Positions 45,008 to 53,573 of a stretch of DNA of 64,000 bases are shown here, piece by piece. Made by a program: the position numbers and the translations under genes. Under the pieces are notes generated by a model, which was not told where the DNA came from, did not search any database, and worked only from the letters and a program-made list of their open reading frames with translations. The first letter of the stretch is position 1. Each line of letters opens with the position of its first letter. Origin of the DNA: Paraliobacillus zengyii (GTDB lineage: Bacteria; Bacillota; Bacilli; Bacillales; Amphibacillaceae); NCBI RefSeq assembly GCF_003268595.1, contig NZ_CP029797.1, positions 2,997,501 through 3,061,500 of the forward strand. The letters run 5' to 3'.

Positions 45008-45898
45008 TTATTTATTTTTGTAGGGTACTCTGGCTGATGGAATGTTTTTTGATAAATGAACTTCCTGATCATCAAAGAAGATATGCGCTCCAAATGCTTC
45101 TAGAATCTTTTCTTTTGAAGCCCCTCCAAGAAAAAATGCCTCGTCAATTCGAATATCCCATGATCTTAAAGTGCGAATAACACGTTCGTGGGCATGCAAA
45201 TTCCGAGCTGTGACTAAAGCTGTTCGAATCGTCTTTTCATCTGATCCAAACTCTTTTTGCAGGAATACCAAAGTCTTTAATAATTTAGCGAAAGGCCCTT
45301 CTGGTAATGGATTTTTCGCATTATTCCTTTCATGTTCCTCAAATGCTTCTAATCCCTTTTCTTTATAGATTTTTTCCGATTCATCAGAGAACAGAACTGC
45401 ATCGCCGTCAAAAGCAATTCTTATTTCTTTCAATGTTGATTCGTGATAAGAAGTATCATTTTGATAGATTAAGCCTGCCGCTACTCCAGCATTAATTGCT
45501 TCTTGAACATCTGATTCATCTGCCGAAAGAAATAAGTCGACATCAAAAGCATTTAAATAAGGTACTAATGATGCACCACTTGTTAAAGCAGCCCTTTGAA
45601 TATCTAAATCATATTCTTTAAACGAATTAAATATACGAAGACTTGTATCAGGGTTATTACGAGACATTATAACTACTTCTGTTTTCCTTTCTCCTTCGGT
45701 CACTTCATTTAACTTTAAAATGCCTTTAATAAGACTAAAACCTAATCCAGGTTCTAATTTCTTATCCTCATGTTCAATTTGATAATTGGAATAAGCTTCT
45801 ACCCCATCCTTTTCATATATCTCATTTTCTTTTCTAAGATCGAATAAAGCTCTAGAAGATATACCAATAACTAAGTACTCAGAAAAATTGAAAGCCAT
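45008..45898 (-). CDS. Cytosolic 5'-nucleotidase family protein
   Basis: A 296-residue protein of the 5_nucleotid/NT5C1-like family that dephosphorylates nucleoside monophosphates. Family stretches are NNPDTSLRIFNSF, RAALTSGASLVPYLNAFDVDLFLSADESDV and IAFDGDAVLFSDESE, the last carrying the HAD-type Asp motif (DGD rather than DxDxT). FFLGGASKEKILEAFGAHIFFDDQ is at the end (in two parts: FFLGGASKEKIL, FGAHIFFDDQ). AGGAGAG precedes ATG 45898. It lies alone between the PLA2-like and Rpn-like genes. The nucleotide preference is unknown. Confidence 0.85.
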   Translation of the reverse strand: MAFNFSEYLVIGISSRALFDLRKENEIYEKDGVEAYSNYQIEHEDKKLEPGLGFSLIKGILKLNEVTEGERKTEVVIMSRNNPDTSLRIFNSFKEYDLDIQRAALTSGASLVPYLNAFDVDLFLSADESDVQEAINAGVAAGLIYQNDTSYHESTLKEIRIAFDGDAVLFSDESEKIYKEKGLEAFEEHERNNAKNPLPEGPFAKLLKTLVFLQKEFGSDEKTIRTALVTARNLHAHERVIRTLRSWDIRIDEAFFLGGASKEKILEAFGAHIFFDDQEVHLSKNIPSARVPYKNK

Positions 45899-46065
45899 TT
45901 ATCTATCTCTCTCCTCTACTTTAAATCTATACTAGATTCGATTATTACTTTAAATAATGAAACTATCAATTAATTATAGCATGTTACAAAAAAGCCTTGC
46001 AGCGATTACTCTCCACAAGACTCATCAGACACCATTATATTTCAAGAAGTTGTTGAACCTAAAAA

Positions 46066-47091
46066 TTATTTCAAGTACTCTCTTACTTCATCTATATTTT
46101 TGAAATTATCTATATGGTCGATAACCAATTCTAATGTCTCGATTTCTTGTTCATTTAACTTTTTCTCCATCTCATCTGGAAGGGGAGCTACAAATTTTGT
46201 GATTAATCGAATAGCAACAGCTGCAAGTGCCTCTGTTTTTCCTTCGATCTTGCCTTCTATCTTTCCTTCTATCTTTCCTTCTATTTTTCCTTCTATTTTT
46301 CCTTCGATCTTTCCTGCTTCCCTTCCTTCACGCAAACCTTTATCACGCCAGGAGTTAGGCAGTTTTTTCACGAATTCCTCTAGACTTTCATCTTTGGATT
46401 CTCGCAAACTTTCCATTAGAATTTCCTCCTCTGTTTGATTTAGACTCATATACGACTCAAAAAAGCCGAATATTAATTCCATTTTGGCTGGATTCAGTTC
46501 CATTCTCGCTAACATACGTAAGAATTCCTTTTTCACTTGTATTCTCTCTGTCTGTTTATAACCCATTTTACTTAATAATGCCGCTGCGATCGGATTATCA
46601 GACGTTAAAAAAGTACGCCAATTATGTTTCTTTAATTCAACTTTTAAAAATTGGAAAGTTAATACATGGTGAAAAGGAAATGTCATTTCAAAAACGTCTG
46701 GTTCATCTCGAATCGCATCATAGGTAAATAGTGCAATTGGAAGGATTGGTTTTCTATATTTAGTATACAACAAACTGAAGTATTGAAACATTCTTTCATC
46801 AAAATTTTCTTGCGGATAACTCTGTGATTCTACATGTATAATGAGTAGTGTATCCTGTTCTTTCCATGTTGCTTCCATCACCATATCTGCTTGGCGTCTT
46901 TCTCCATGAATTAAATCAGTAAATACTTCATCTGCTAGGGGCTTTAAGGATGAGAAATCTAGTTGTTGGTGAATCTCGGGGAAAAATAGCGATATAAATT
47001 CTTCGAAAAATGTACCGATCAACTGCTTGAACAACTGATCGTGGTCCATGTATATAGGCCTATCTTCATGAACTGTTAATAACGCTGGCAA
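46066..47091 (-). CDS. Rpn-family recombination-promoting nuclease/transposase-like protein
   Basis: A 341-residue PD-(D/E)XK nuclease-fold protein of the Rpn/YhgA type. The core is seen as MDHDQLFKQLIGTFFEEFI, then RQADMVMEATW and LLIIHVESQSY (the Asp and Glu of the nuclease fold), and DERMFQYFSLLY. Such proteins cut DNA and promote RecA-independent recombination in E. coli; some act in defence. Near residue 260 a run of seven 4-residue EGKI/AGKI units forms a basic/acidic helix. The start is TTG 47091 with GGTGGT 8 nt upstream; an ATG at 47095 is out of frame. It is monocistronic. Confidence 0.82.
   Translation of the reverse strand: MPALLTVHEDRPIYMDHDQLFKQLIGTFFEEFISLFFPEIHQQLDFSSLKPLADEVFTDLIHGERRQADMVMEATWKEQDTLLIIHVESQSYPQENFDERMFQYFSLLYTKYRKPILPIALFTYDAIRDEPDVFEMTFPFHHVLTFQFLKVELKKHNWRTFLTSDNPIAAALLSKMGYKQTERIQVKKEFLRMLARMELNPAKMELIFGFFESYMSLNQTEEEILMESLRESKDESLEEFVKKLPNSWRDKGLREGREAGKIEGKIEGKIEGKIEGKIEGKIEGKTEALAAVAIRLITKFVAPLPDEMEKKLNEQEIETLELVIDHIDNFKNIDEVREYLK
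46235..46317. repeat. In-frame 12-bp tandem repeat (EGKI units)
   Basis: About seven copies of a 12-bp unit (GAAGGAAAGATA and close variants on the minus strand) encode EGKI repeats within the Rpn-like gene. Copy changes would alter helix length in steps of four residues without a frameshift. Confidence 0.85.
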
Positions 47092-47215
47092 TCATAATCA
47101 CCACCCTTTCATATAGTTACTATAAGTATACATCAAAGGAGCATACAAATAAAGAACTAATGTTCGTTTTTTCCGGATCGTTTCATTTCAGAAAGTGACT
47201 AAACAGGCAGGATTA

Positions 47216-48112
47216 CTAGAAGAAATCATGTAATGCCTTTTTCAAGTGTCCGTTTGATTCTCGTAAATATTTGTCCGCTTGTTCAACACTTGCATCTGTC
47301 ATACTTATAAAAATAGCCTTTTTCAAATCATTTCTTGTTTTTTTCATAAGTTCTTTTGCTTCAGGTTCTGATATATCTGTAATCGCCATTAAAGATTGCT
47401 CAGCGCGTTTGACTAACTTTTTATTGATAAGTTGTACTTCTACCATTTGATTTTGATAGACTTTTCCGAGTCGAATCATTGTAGCTGTAGACAACATGTT
47501 GATAATCGTCTTTTGCGCTGTACCTGCCTTCAACCGAGTTGAGCCGCGTATAACCTCAGGACCAACCACAGCTTCAATTGCGCAATCACTTATAGCAGAA
47601 GCAGCTGCTTCATGATTACAACTTATCGCTATCGTCACCGCGTCCACCTCATTCGCATAATTGATTGCCGCCAGTGCAAATGCGGTTGATCCACTAGCAG
47701 TTATTCCGATCACAACATCACGCGAATTTAATTTATACTGTTCTAATTCCTTCATAACCTTAGCGCTCTCATCTTCATGCTGTTCAAGTGGATGCCACAT
47801 CGCCTCATAACCTCCAGCAACAATCGCTATCCAACGATCTGCTGAAACGGAAAAGGTAGGTCCTAGCTCGACCGCATCAAGTACACCAATTCTCCCACTT
47901 GTTCCAGCCCCAACAACAAATACACGTCCACCTTTGTTCCATTGGGAGACGATTAAATCAACAGCACGTGCTATATGAGGTAAACAGGACTTTACGCCTT
48001 GATATATCACGCGGTCTTCTTCAAGCATTAATGTAACAATATCCATTGCATCCATTTCATCTATCGCTAAACTGTTTTCATTAACCGATTCCGTAATAGG
48101 TATTTTTTTCAT
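47216..48112 (-). CDS. murQ: N-acetylmuramic acid 6-phosphate etherase
   Basis: Cleaves the lactyl ether of MurNAc-6-phosphate to give GlcNAc-6-phosphate, in cell-wall recycling. The SIS-type fold shows GAGTSGRIGVLDAVELGPTF near residue 70 (in two parts: GAGTSGRIGV, LDAVELGPTF), the acidic EQHEDE segment near 114, ITASGSTAFALAAI and GSTRLKAGTAQKTIINMLST (near 195). ATG 48112 has GGGGTG 6 nt upstream; GTG 48121 overlaps that site. It is the last gene of nagA-nagB-nagR-murQ, 25 nt after nagR, so its product feeds NagA directly. Some consensus residues differ (ELGPTF instead of ECPPTF). Confidence 0.9.
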   Translation of the reverse strand: MKKIPITESVNENSLAIDEMDAMDIVTLMLEEDRVIYQGVKSCLPHIARAVDLIVSQWNKGGRVFVVGAGTSGRIGVLDAVELGPTFSVSADRWIAIVAGGYEAMWHPLEQHEDESAKVMKELEQYKLNSRDVVIGITASGSTAFALAAINYANEVDAVTIAISCNHEAAASAISDCAIEAVVGPEVIRGSTRLKAGTAQKTIINMLSTATMIRLGKVYQNQMVEVQLINKKLVKRAEQSLMAITDISEPEAKELMKKTRNDLKKAIFISMTDASVEQADKYLRESNGHLKKALHDFF

Positions 48113-48137
48113 TGCATTCACCCCGATACATAGAAAT

Positions 48138-48863
48138 TTAAAGCCTCGTTAATTCAATCATAAACTTGTATCTATCTGCACGATAAGAGGATTTGACCAC
48201 TTCAACTATTGTGCCGTCTTCAAGACTAGTTGCACGCTGAATTAACATAATCGGTGAATGTTCTGGAATTTTTAAGTATTCCACTTCTTCATTGTTTACA
48301 ATAGCTGCCTCAATTTCTTGCGTGCCTTTAGCAATTTTCAAAAGAAGTTTCTCTTCCATATATTCATATAGAGATTGTTGTACGATTTCCTCTGTTAAGC
48401 CTTTTACTTTATTTGCAGAAATATAAGTACGCTCCAGTGCCATTGGTTCTTCTTCAGCTAAACGAATTCGTTTTATTTCATAGACCGGACCATGTTCTTG
48501 AATTCCCAACTGATTTGCTAGTTTGCTGTCAGCAGGAATAATCTCAAAGCTGATTAACTTACTACTTGCTTTCATACCTCTTGATTTCATATCCTCAGAA
48601 AAGCTAGTTAGTCCTTGTAAACTTTGTTCTAACTTTTTTTCCTTAATAAATGTTCCTTTGCCTTTTACACGATAAAGATAACGCTCATTTACTAGATTCA
48701 CAATTGCCTGGCGTATTGTCATTCTACTTACGTTATACTTATCAGCATATTCACGTTCAGATGGAATCATATCACCTGGTTTTAAATCACCTTTTTCTAT
48801 TAATTGTTTAATATGTTGCTCTAGTTGGTGATAGATTGGAACGGGTGAATTTTTATCAATCAT
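48138..48863 (-). CDS. nagR: GntR/HutC-family repressor of amino-sugar genes (NagR/YvoA)
   Basis: A transcription regulator of 241 residues. The N-terminal winged helix (~8-75) contains PSEREYADKYNVSRMTIRQAIVNL (in two parts: PSEREYADKYNV, SRMTIRQAIVNL). The C-terminal UTRA effector domain (~90-235) includes FSEDMKSRGM and RIRLAEEEPMALERTYI. In B. subtilis NagR binds dre sites (GGTATAGACAAC type) and is released by GlcN-6-P or GlcNAc-6-P. Three such sites lie upstream of nagA in this window, which supports the name and autoregulation. It is 79 nt downstream of nagB and 25 nt upstream of murQ. Confidence 0.92.
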   Translation of the reverse strand: MIDKNSPVPIYHQLEQHIKQLIEKGDLKPGDMIPSEREYADKYNVSRMTIRQAIVNLVNERYLYRVKGKGTFIKEKKLEQSLQGLTSFSEDMKSRGMKASSKLISFEIIPADSKLANQLGIQEHGPVYEIKRIRLAEEEPMALERTYISANKVKGLTEEIVQQSLYEYMEEKLLLKIAKGTQEIEAAIVNNEEVEYLKIPEHSPIMLIQRATSLEDGTIVEVVKSSYRADRYKFMIELTRL

Positions 48864-48942
48864 TCTCGGTTACCCCTTTCAAACGTGCAAACAATCTATT
48901 CATTTGATCCAATGAATAGATTATCTCTTTAAATAGCCTTAT

Positions 48943-49680
48943 TTAATTAACATTAGCATACTGCAATGCTTCTTCATCTGCAACAATCGTTACATTTGGA
49001 TGATGGTGCAATGCAGAGGCTGGAAACGACGGATCCCATTTTTCATCCTTTAGTAATCTTGTAAGTGCATCACTCTTTTTTTTGCCAGATACTAATAGTA
49101 ATATTTCTTTACTTTGCAATATGGTGCTAATTCCCATCGTAATTGCATGCGTAGGTACTTCCTCTAGACTATTAAAAAACCTTGCATTTGCAGTACGCGT
49201 CATGTCAGTCAACGTTTCTACATGTGTTCTAGTATCAAATTTCGTTCCTGGCTCATTAAATCCAATATGACCGTTACTTCCTAATCCAAGCAACTGTAGG
49301 TCAATTCCACCTTGATTTTTGATTTTATTCTCATAAAGCATACACTCATCATTTAAATTGTTAGCTAAACCATTCGGAATATGGGTTTGTTCTTTCGGTA
49401 AATGAATAGGATCGAATAGCTGCGTTTCCATAAAACGATAATAGCTAGTTGGATCAGTTGGACCGACACCTACATATTCATCTAAATTAAACGTTGTTAC
49501 GTGCTGGTAATCCGTTTTATTCTGCTGATAATCATCTATCATATATTGATACGTTTCAATTGGTGTACTTCCAGTAGCTAAACCTAGCGTGAGTTTGTCT
49601 GATGACTTGATACGCTTTAATAGTAGTTCTGTAGCAATTCTGCTCATATCGCTATAATCCGTTGCCGTAATAAGTTTCAT
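48943..49680 (-). CDS. nagB: Glucosamine-6-phosphate deaminase
   Basis: Converts glucosamine-6-phosphate to fructose-6-phosphate and ammonia. Of ~245 residues, typical motifs are LGLATGSTPIETY (phosphate loop), TFNLDEYVGV, QLLGLGSNGHIGFNEPG (catalytic Asp/His region) and AITMGISTIL. ATG 49680 follows AAGGAG, which lies inside the last codons of nagA; the two genes are separated by one base, so translation is coupled. The longer frame to 49704 overlaps nagA and is not used. Confidence 0.95.
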   Translation of the reverse strand: MKLITATDYSDMSRIATELLLKRIKSSDKLTLGLATGSTPIETYQYMIDDYQQNKTDYQHVTTFNLDEYVGVGPTDPTSYYRFMETQLFDPIHLPKEQTHIPNGLANNLNDECMLYENKIKNQGGIDLQLLGLGSNGHIGFNEPGTKFDTRTHVETLTDMTRTANARFFNSLEEVPTHAITMGISTILQSKEILLLVSGKKKSDALTRLLKDEKWDPSFPASALHHHPNVTIVADEEALQYANVN

Positions 49681-49681
49681 T

Positions 49682-50866
49682 TTATATCTCCTTCTTATAT
49701 GCAAGTGCGCCTCGACATAGCGTCATAGTAATATCCAACTGTTCATCCAGAATGACGATATCAGCATCTTTACCAGTTGAAATACTGCCTTTTCGATTAT
49801 ACACGTTTAATTCTTTTGCCGGTGTCGTTGAGGACATCTTAATTGCATCTTCTATTTCACAATTAGTGAAAGTAATGATATTTTTAAATGCTTGTGCCAT
49901 AGTTAGTACACTACCTGCTAACGTGCCATCTGCAAGTGTTGCTTTACCATCTATAACCGTTACTTGTTGTCCACCTAGATCATAACTTCCATTTTTTAAA
50001 CACTTTGCCCGCATCGCATCTGTTATTAATAGTAATCGATCTGCCGTTTTTTGTTGGTAAGCTAATTTGATTGCCTCCGGTTCAACATGAATACCATCTG
50101 CGATTATTTCGGTTATTAATTCTTCTCTAAGTAAGGCTGCGCCAACAACACCAATTTCGCGATGATGGAATTCACGCATTTGATTAAATAAATGTGTGAC
50201 ATGCGTTAGACCAGCTGTAATTGCTTGATCAACTTCTTTAAGCGTCGCATCCGAATGACCAATAGAAGCAATAACATTTGATTCTTTCAAATAATTAATC
50301 AGTGCATTTGCGCCAGCTTTTTCAGGGGCTAATGTCACTAGTTTAATCGTATCATTCGCAATAGTTTGCCATTTTTTAAATAACGCTAGGTTAGGATCAA
50401 TCACATGTTCAACTGGCTGTGCGCCAGCTCTTTTTCGATTGATAAAAGGACCTTCTAAGTGCACACCTAATATCTCAGCTTGCCCTGATGATTGTTGGTT
50501 CTTTATAAAGTCACCTGCATTACTTAATGCATTTTCTATTGATGATTGCTCTTGGGTAATGGTTGTCGCCAAAAAACTGGTTGTCCCTTCAGATGGAAGA
50601 GAAGTGACAATGGTTTGCAAACTTTCTTTCGTTGCATCCATTGTATCTGCACCGTTAACACCATGAATATGAACATCAATCATTCCAGGAATTGCTTTTG
50701 AATGATCTGGTAATCTTATTAATTCAAACCCCTCATGATTTGTAAGTTTATCCATATCTTCCACTTCGGTTATTGTTCCATTAACTACTTTAATATAACC
50801 ATTTTCGATCTTGCCATTATCTGTGTAAACTTCCAAATTGGTAAGTAGCATATTATGATTATTCAA
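49682..50866 (-). CDS. nagA: N-acetylglucosamine-6-phosphate deacetylase
   Basis: Amidohydrolase that removes acetate from GlcNAc-6-phosphate. The 394-residue length is normal. Metal and active-site motifs are GMIDVHIHGVNG near residue 65, HLEGPF (Glu) near 135, SIGHSDAT and THLFNQMREFHHR near 200-225, and LLITDAMRA (catalytic Asp) near 280. The start is TTG 50866 with GGTGAG close upstream; the next ATG is too far from that site. First gene of the operon, preceded by NagR-type operators. Confidence 0.95.
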   Translation of the reverse strand: MNNHNMLLTNLEVYTDNGKIENGYIKVVNGTITEVEDMDKLTNHEGFELIRLPDHSKAIPGMIDVHIHGVNGADTMDATKESLQTIVTSLPSEGTTSFLATTITQEQSSIENALSNAGDFIKNQQSSGQAEILGVHLEGPFINRKRAGAQPVEHVIDPNLALFKKWQTIANDTIKLVTLAPEKAGANALINYLKESNVIASIGHSDATLKEVDQAITAGLTHVTHLFNQMREFHHREIGVVGAALLREELITEIIADGIHVEPEAIKLAYQQKTADRLLLITDAMRAKCLKNGSYDLGGQQVTVIDGKATLADGTLAGSVLTMAQAFKNIITFTNCEIEDAIKMSSTTPAKELNVYNRKGSISTGKDADIVILDEQLDITMTLCRGALAYKKEI

Positions 50867-50900
50867 TTTCTCACCGCCAGTAATTTTTAATATATAAATA

Positions 50901-50935
50901 ATGATATCACCATAATGTATAGTTGTCTAGTTAAC
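50901..50935 (-). promoter_or_regulatory. nagA promoter with overlapping NagR (dre-like) operator
   Basis: On the minus strand TAGACA (50924-50929) and TATCAT (50901-50906) are 17 nt apart, each one base from consensus. The -35 lies inside GTTAACTAGACAACTATAC (50917-50935), which resembles the NagR dre site, so repressor binding would block polymerase. Confidence 0.6.
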
Positions 50936-50970
50936 TAAAGCAATTAGTTAAAAATATTAAATACCACTTA

Positions 50971-50987
50971 TTTGTATAGACAATTTT
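50971..50987. promoter_or_regulatory. NagR (dre-like) operator, half-conserved
   Basis: TTTGTATAGACAATTTT keeps the GTATAGACAA core of the dre consensus. It lies ~50 bp upstream of the nagA promoter site. Confidence 0.5.
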
Positions 50988-51084
50988 AGTTAAGATTAGT
51001 TAAAATAAAATCACTAATAAACGTTTGATTAATAAGGTTTAACACATTAAATTATAATTTTAGTAATATTATATCACAATGAAA

Positions 51085-51100
51085 ATTGGTATAGACAACT
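51085..51100. promoter_or_regulatory. NagR operator matching the dre consensus
   Basis: ATTGGTATAGACAACT matches the recalled B. subtilis NagR site at all 16 bases. It lies 220 bp upstream of nagA and 215 bp upstream of the SDR gene on the other strand, within the gap 50867-51315. It could contribute to looping, or control a divergent transcript; no gene lies between. Confidence 0.7.
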
Positions 51101-51315
51101 ATATCACATTTATGCTGATATCTATGTACTTGATTACATTAACTAAGTGAAAGGTTCACACTAATAGTAAAATTTAATATTACTCCCAAAGTAATTTTTA
51201 TACTTCTTACAAGGATCATCATCAATAACTTTATAATCTTTTTATTTTCAAAAGTAAAATAAGAAGCGTATAATTTTATTAGTAAACAACTATTCTTTAA
51301 AAAGGAGTCTTTAAA

Positions 51316-52071
51316 ATGGAAAGTTTAAAAGGACAAGCAATCATCGTAACAGGTGGAGCTAGCGGAATAGGTAAAGAAACTGCTTTAAAGCTAACAGCTA
51401 GAGGAGCTAGTGTAGTTATTGCGGACTTTAATGAAGAAGGTGCAAAACAGGTAGTAACAGAAATCGAAGCAACTGGTGGAAAAGTCGCTTCATATAAAGT
51501 TGACGTGGCTAACGGGGATGAAATCAAGGCCTTAATTGACTGGACAGTTGAAAAATTCGGAACGTTGAACGGTATATTCAATAACGCTGGAATTGGCCTC
51601 GTAAAGCCATTCTTAGAGATGGATCCCGAATCTTATCATAAAGTAATTGATGTTGATCAGCATAGTGTATACTATGGCTTATATTATGGCGCCAAGAAGA
51701 TGGTTGAACTAGGCGTTAAGGGTACTATTGTTAATACTGCATCTATTTATGGATCACTTGCAGCAGTTGGAAGCTTTAATTATAATGCAGCAAAAGCAGC
51801 TGTTGTGATGATGAGTAGATCTGCAGCATTAGAATTAGCAGAATATAACATTCGCGTTGTAGGTGTCGCGCCTGGATTTATTGACACACCAATCATTGGT
51901 GATGATGAAGAAACGAAGAAGTTCCTAGCAGAACAACATATGCGCGGTGAATTAATTAAGCCAGATAAAGTAGCGAGTGTTGTATCATTCTTATTTAGTG
52001 AAGATGCTAGTGCAATCAACGGACAAACACTACCCGTAGATGATGGCTTCTTAAGCTTTAAAACAAAATAA
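51316..52071 (+). CDS. Short-chain dehydrogenase/reductase
   Basis: A classical SDR of 251 residues. It has TGGASGIG near residue 12, NNAG near 88, the catalytic serine in NTASIYGSL, and YNAAK as the Tyr-xxx-Lys pair. IADFNEEG after strand 2 has an Asp, favouring NAD(H). PGFIDTPIIG follows the active site. An AAAAAGGAG site precedes ATG 51316. The substrate is unknown. It differs from the SDR at 37.0 kb by subfamily pattern, so the two are not recent duplicates. NagR-type sites upstream leave open a link to amino-sugar metabolism. Confidence 0.85.
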   Translation: MESLKGQAIIVTGGASGIGKETALKLTARGASVVIADFNEEGAKQVVTEIEATGGKVASYKVDVANGDEIKALIDWTVEKFGTLNGIFNNAGIGLVKPFLEMDPESYHKVIDVDQHSVYYGLYYGAKKMVELGVKGTIVNTASIYGSLAAVGSFNYNAAKAAVVMMSRSAALELAEYNIRVVGVAPGFIDTPIIGDDEETKKFLAEQHMRGELIKPDKVASVVSFLFSEDASAINGQTLPVDDGFLSFKTK

Positions 52072-52080
52072 TTAAGTGTT

Positions 52081-52117
52081 AAAAGAGTAGCTTCGATACG
52101 GAGCTACTCTTTTTTTA
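52081..52117 (+). terminator. Terminator after the SDR gene
   Basis: AAAGAGTAGCT and AGCTACTCTTT form an 11-bp stem with a 9-nt loop, followed by a long T-run. Confidence 0.9.
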
Positions 52118-52271
52118 TTAAGTTAGGTGTTTTATGTCAGTACTTATCTTTTGTGACTAAATAGAAACCGTTTTTGTTTCAAGTATTAGTAACCATATTC
52201 TTACCCCTAAGTGCGAATAATGAAGTATAATGAAGTAGCAATTATATTTAGAAAACGCGGTGAAAAAGTTG

Positions 52272-53072
52272 ATGAAAGCTTTCGAAATGGTTGGGCAGGG
52301 ATATAGATTATTAACAGACCGGCGCTATAACCGAGGGGATCTGTTAGCAGACAAATACCAAGTGAAGTTAACATTAGGTATGGGTAGTTATGGGATCACT
52401 TATTTATGTGAAAACATAGAAAGTGAACAATTGTGTGTACTAAAACAAATGACTAAAAGTAAAAAAAAGACAATCATGCATGAGCAATACAAGCATGAAA
52501 CGCAGATACTGGAACAATTGGATCATCCTAATATTCCAATGTTTTATGAACGTTTTATATTTGAAAATAATCACTTTTTCTCTATGGAATATATAAAAGG
52601 ACGTAATCTAGAAGATATTTTATTTACAGACAAGCTCAAGTTTAAAGAAAGAGAAGCGTTACTATTAATTAGAAACTTATTACAAATTGTTGCCTATGTA
52701 CACTCGATGGGGATGATTCATGGAGATCTCAGAATACCTAATGTGATTCTACAAAACAATAAAACCTATATGATAGATTTTGGATTAGCCGAATTATTTC
52801 AACATACACCAGGAAAAGGTAACTTGAAGAAAAAGACTGACTTACTTAGAGAAGATTATTTTGATATAGGCGATCTGTTGTTGTTTTTACTCTATTCTAA
52901 TTACAGTTCTAACGTAAAAAAAGGTCGTTCTTGGACGGAAGAATTAACGCTTCATCCAGAAACGACGCATTGTTTAAAGAGATTACTAAGTATCGAACAA
53001 CCATACTCACATACGGAAGCAGCATTAGATGATATTAATCATACAATAGCTTGTTTAGAAAGTCAGTCTTAA
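52272..53072 (+). CDS. Small Hanks-type serine/threonine protein kinase
   Basis: A cytoplasmic protein kinase of ~266 residues without a transmembrane or PASTA region, like B. subtilis YrzF/YbdM. The glycine loop LGMGSYGITYLC and the lysine in CVLKQMTK are present. The catalytic loop reads IHGDLRIPNVIL (HGD instead of HRD, as in RIO/ABC1-like and bacterial atypical kinases), and the metal motif is MIDFGLAE. Activity is likely but the altered HRD makes regulation or substrate choice unusual. ATG 52272 sits 8 nt after GGTGA; GTG 52260 overlaps it. Its 3' end overlaps by 4 bp the convergent Ser/His/Arg-rich gene, a possible substrate. Confidence 0.82.
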   Translation: MKAFEMVGQGYRLLTDRRYNRGDLLADKYQVKLTLGMGSYGITYLCENIESEQLCVLKQMTKSKKKTIMHEQYKHETQILEQLDHPNIPMFYERFIFENNHFFSMEYIKGRNLEDILFTDKLKFKEREALLLIRNLLQIVAYVHSMGMIHGDLRIPNVILQNNKTYMIDFGLAELFQHTPGKGNLKKKTDLLREDYFDIGDLLLFLLYSNYSSNVKKGRSWTEELTLHPETTHCLKRLLSIEQPYSHTEAALDDINHTIACLESQS

Positions 53073-53260
53073 CTACTGCTGCTTCCGTGTCCTCTTCTTT
53101 TATAACGACTACTCCCTTGATATGGCGAGTGTCTATGATGACCACTACTACTATGACGACTATATTTACGGCGACTCGAACTATGGTTATAGCTTCTATG
53201 CTTTCTCTTACTACTGCTACCAGTGTATTGTTTTAATTTTTTAAAGAATTTATCAAACAT
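53069..53260 (-). CDS. Small Ser/His/Arg-rich basic protein
   Basis: A 63-residue protein: an N-terminal helix (MFDKFFKKLKQYTG) followed by a low-complexity region of Ser, Arg, His, Tyr and Gly (SSSRRKYSRHSSSGHH and similar), ending HGSSSS. Composition resembles phosphorylated spore or surface proteins such as CotG, but no sequence homology is claimed. GGGAG lies 8 nt before ATG 53260; the longer frame to 53377 has no ribosome site. It is convergent with and overlaps the Ser/Thr kinase gene. The gap 53261-53573 upstream shows no other gene. Confidence 0.65.
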   Translation of the reverse strand: MFDKFFKKLKQYTGSSSKRKHRSYNHSSSRRKYSRHSSSGHHRHSPYQGSSRYKRRGHGSSSS

Positions 53261-53573
53261 ATTAAAAACTCCCTTCGTTCTACATATGAATACGTCTAAT
53301 TGGTCAAAAGGTTTCAAAAAAGAAAAATAGTCCCCCTTATAATACCATGAGATTTGGCATGTCGGTGAATAGTACAAAAATAAATCTATGATAGAGCTAT
53401 TGTGATCCCACCTCCAACTTCAAAGCTGTTTGATGCCTCCATTTCCATCCCGACAAGATTTTCTCTCAATCAAAGAAAATATCGTGTTATAATAAACAAA
53501 CATATATTAATCGCTTCACCACATTTCCATACCCTCAAACATAAATAAATCCCTTAATGATTGGAGTACAACA

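Noticed and set aside
46235..46317. CRISPR-like array
   Set aside because: The 12-bp units are contiguous, coding and in frame, without spacers. No CRISPR array or cas gene exists in the window.
46100..46438. 112-codon plus-strand frame opposite the Rpn gene
   Set aside because: Its FPSI repeats are simply the antisense of the EGKI repeat.
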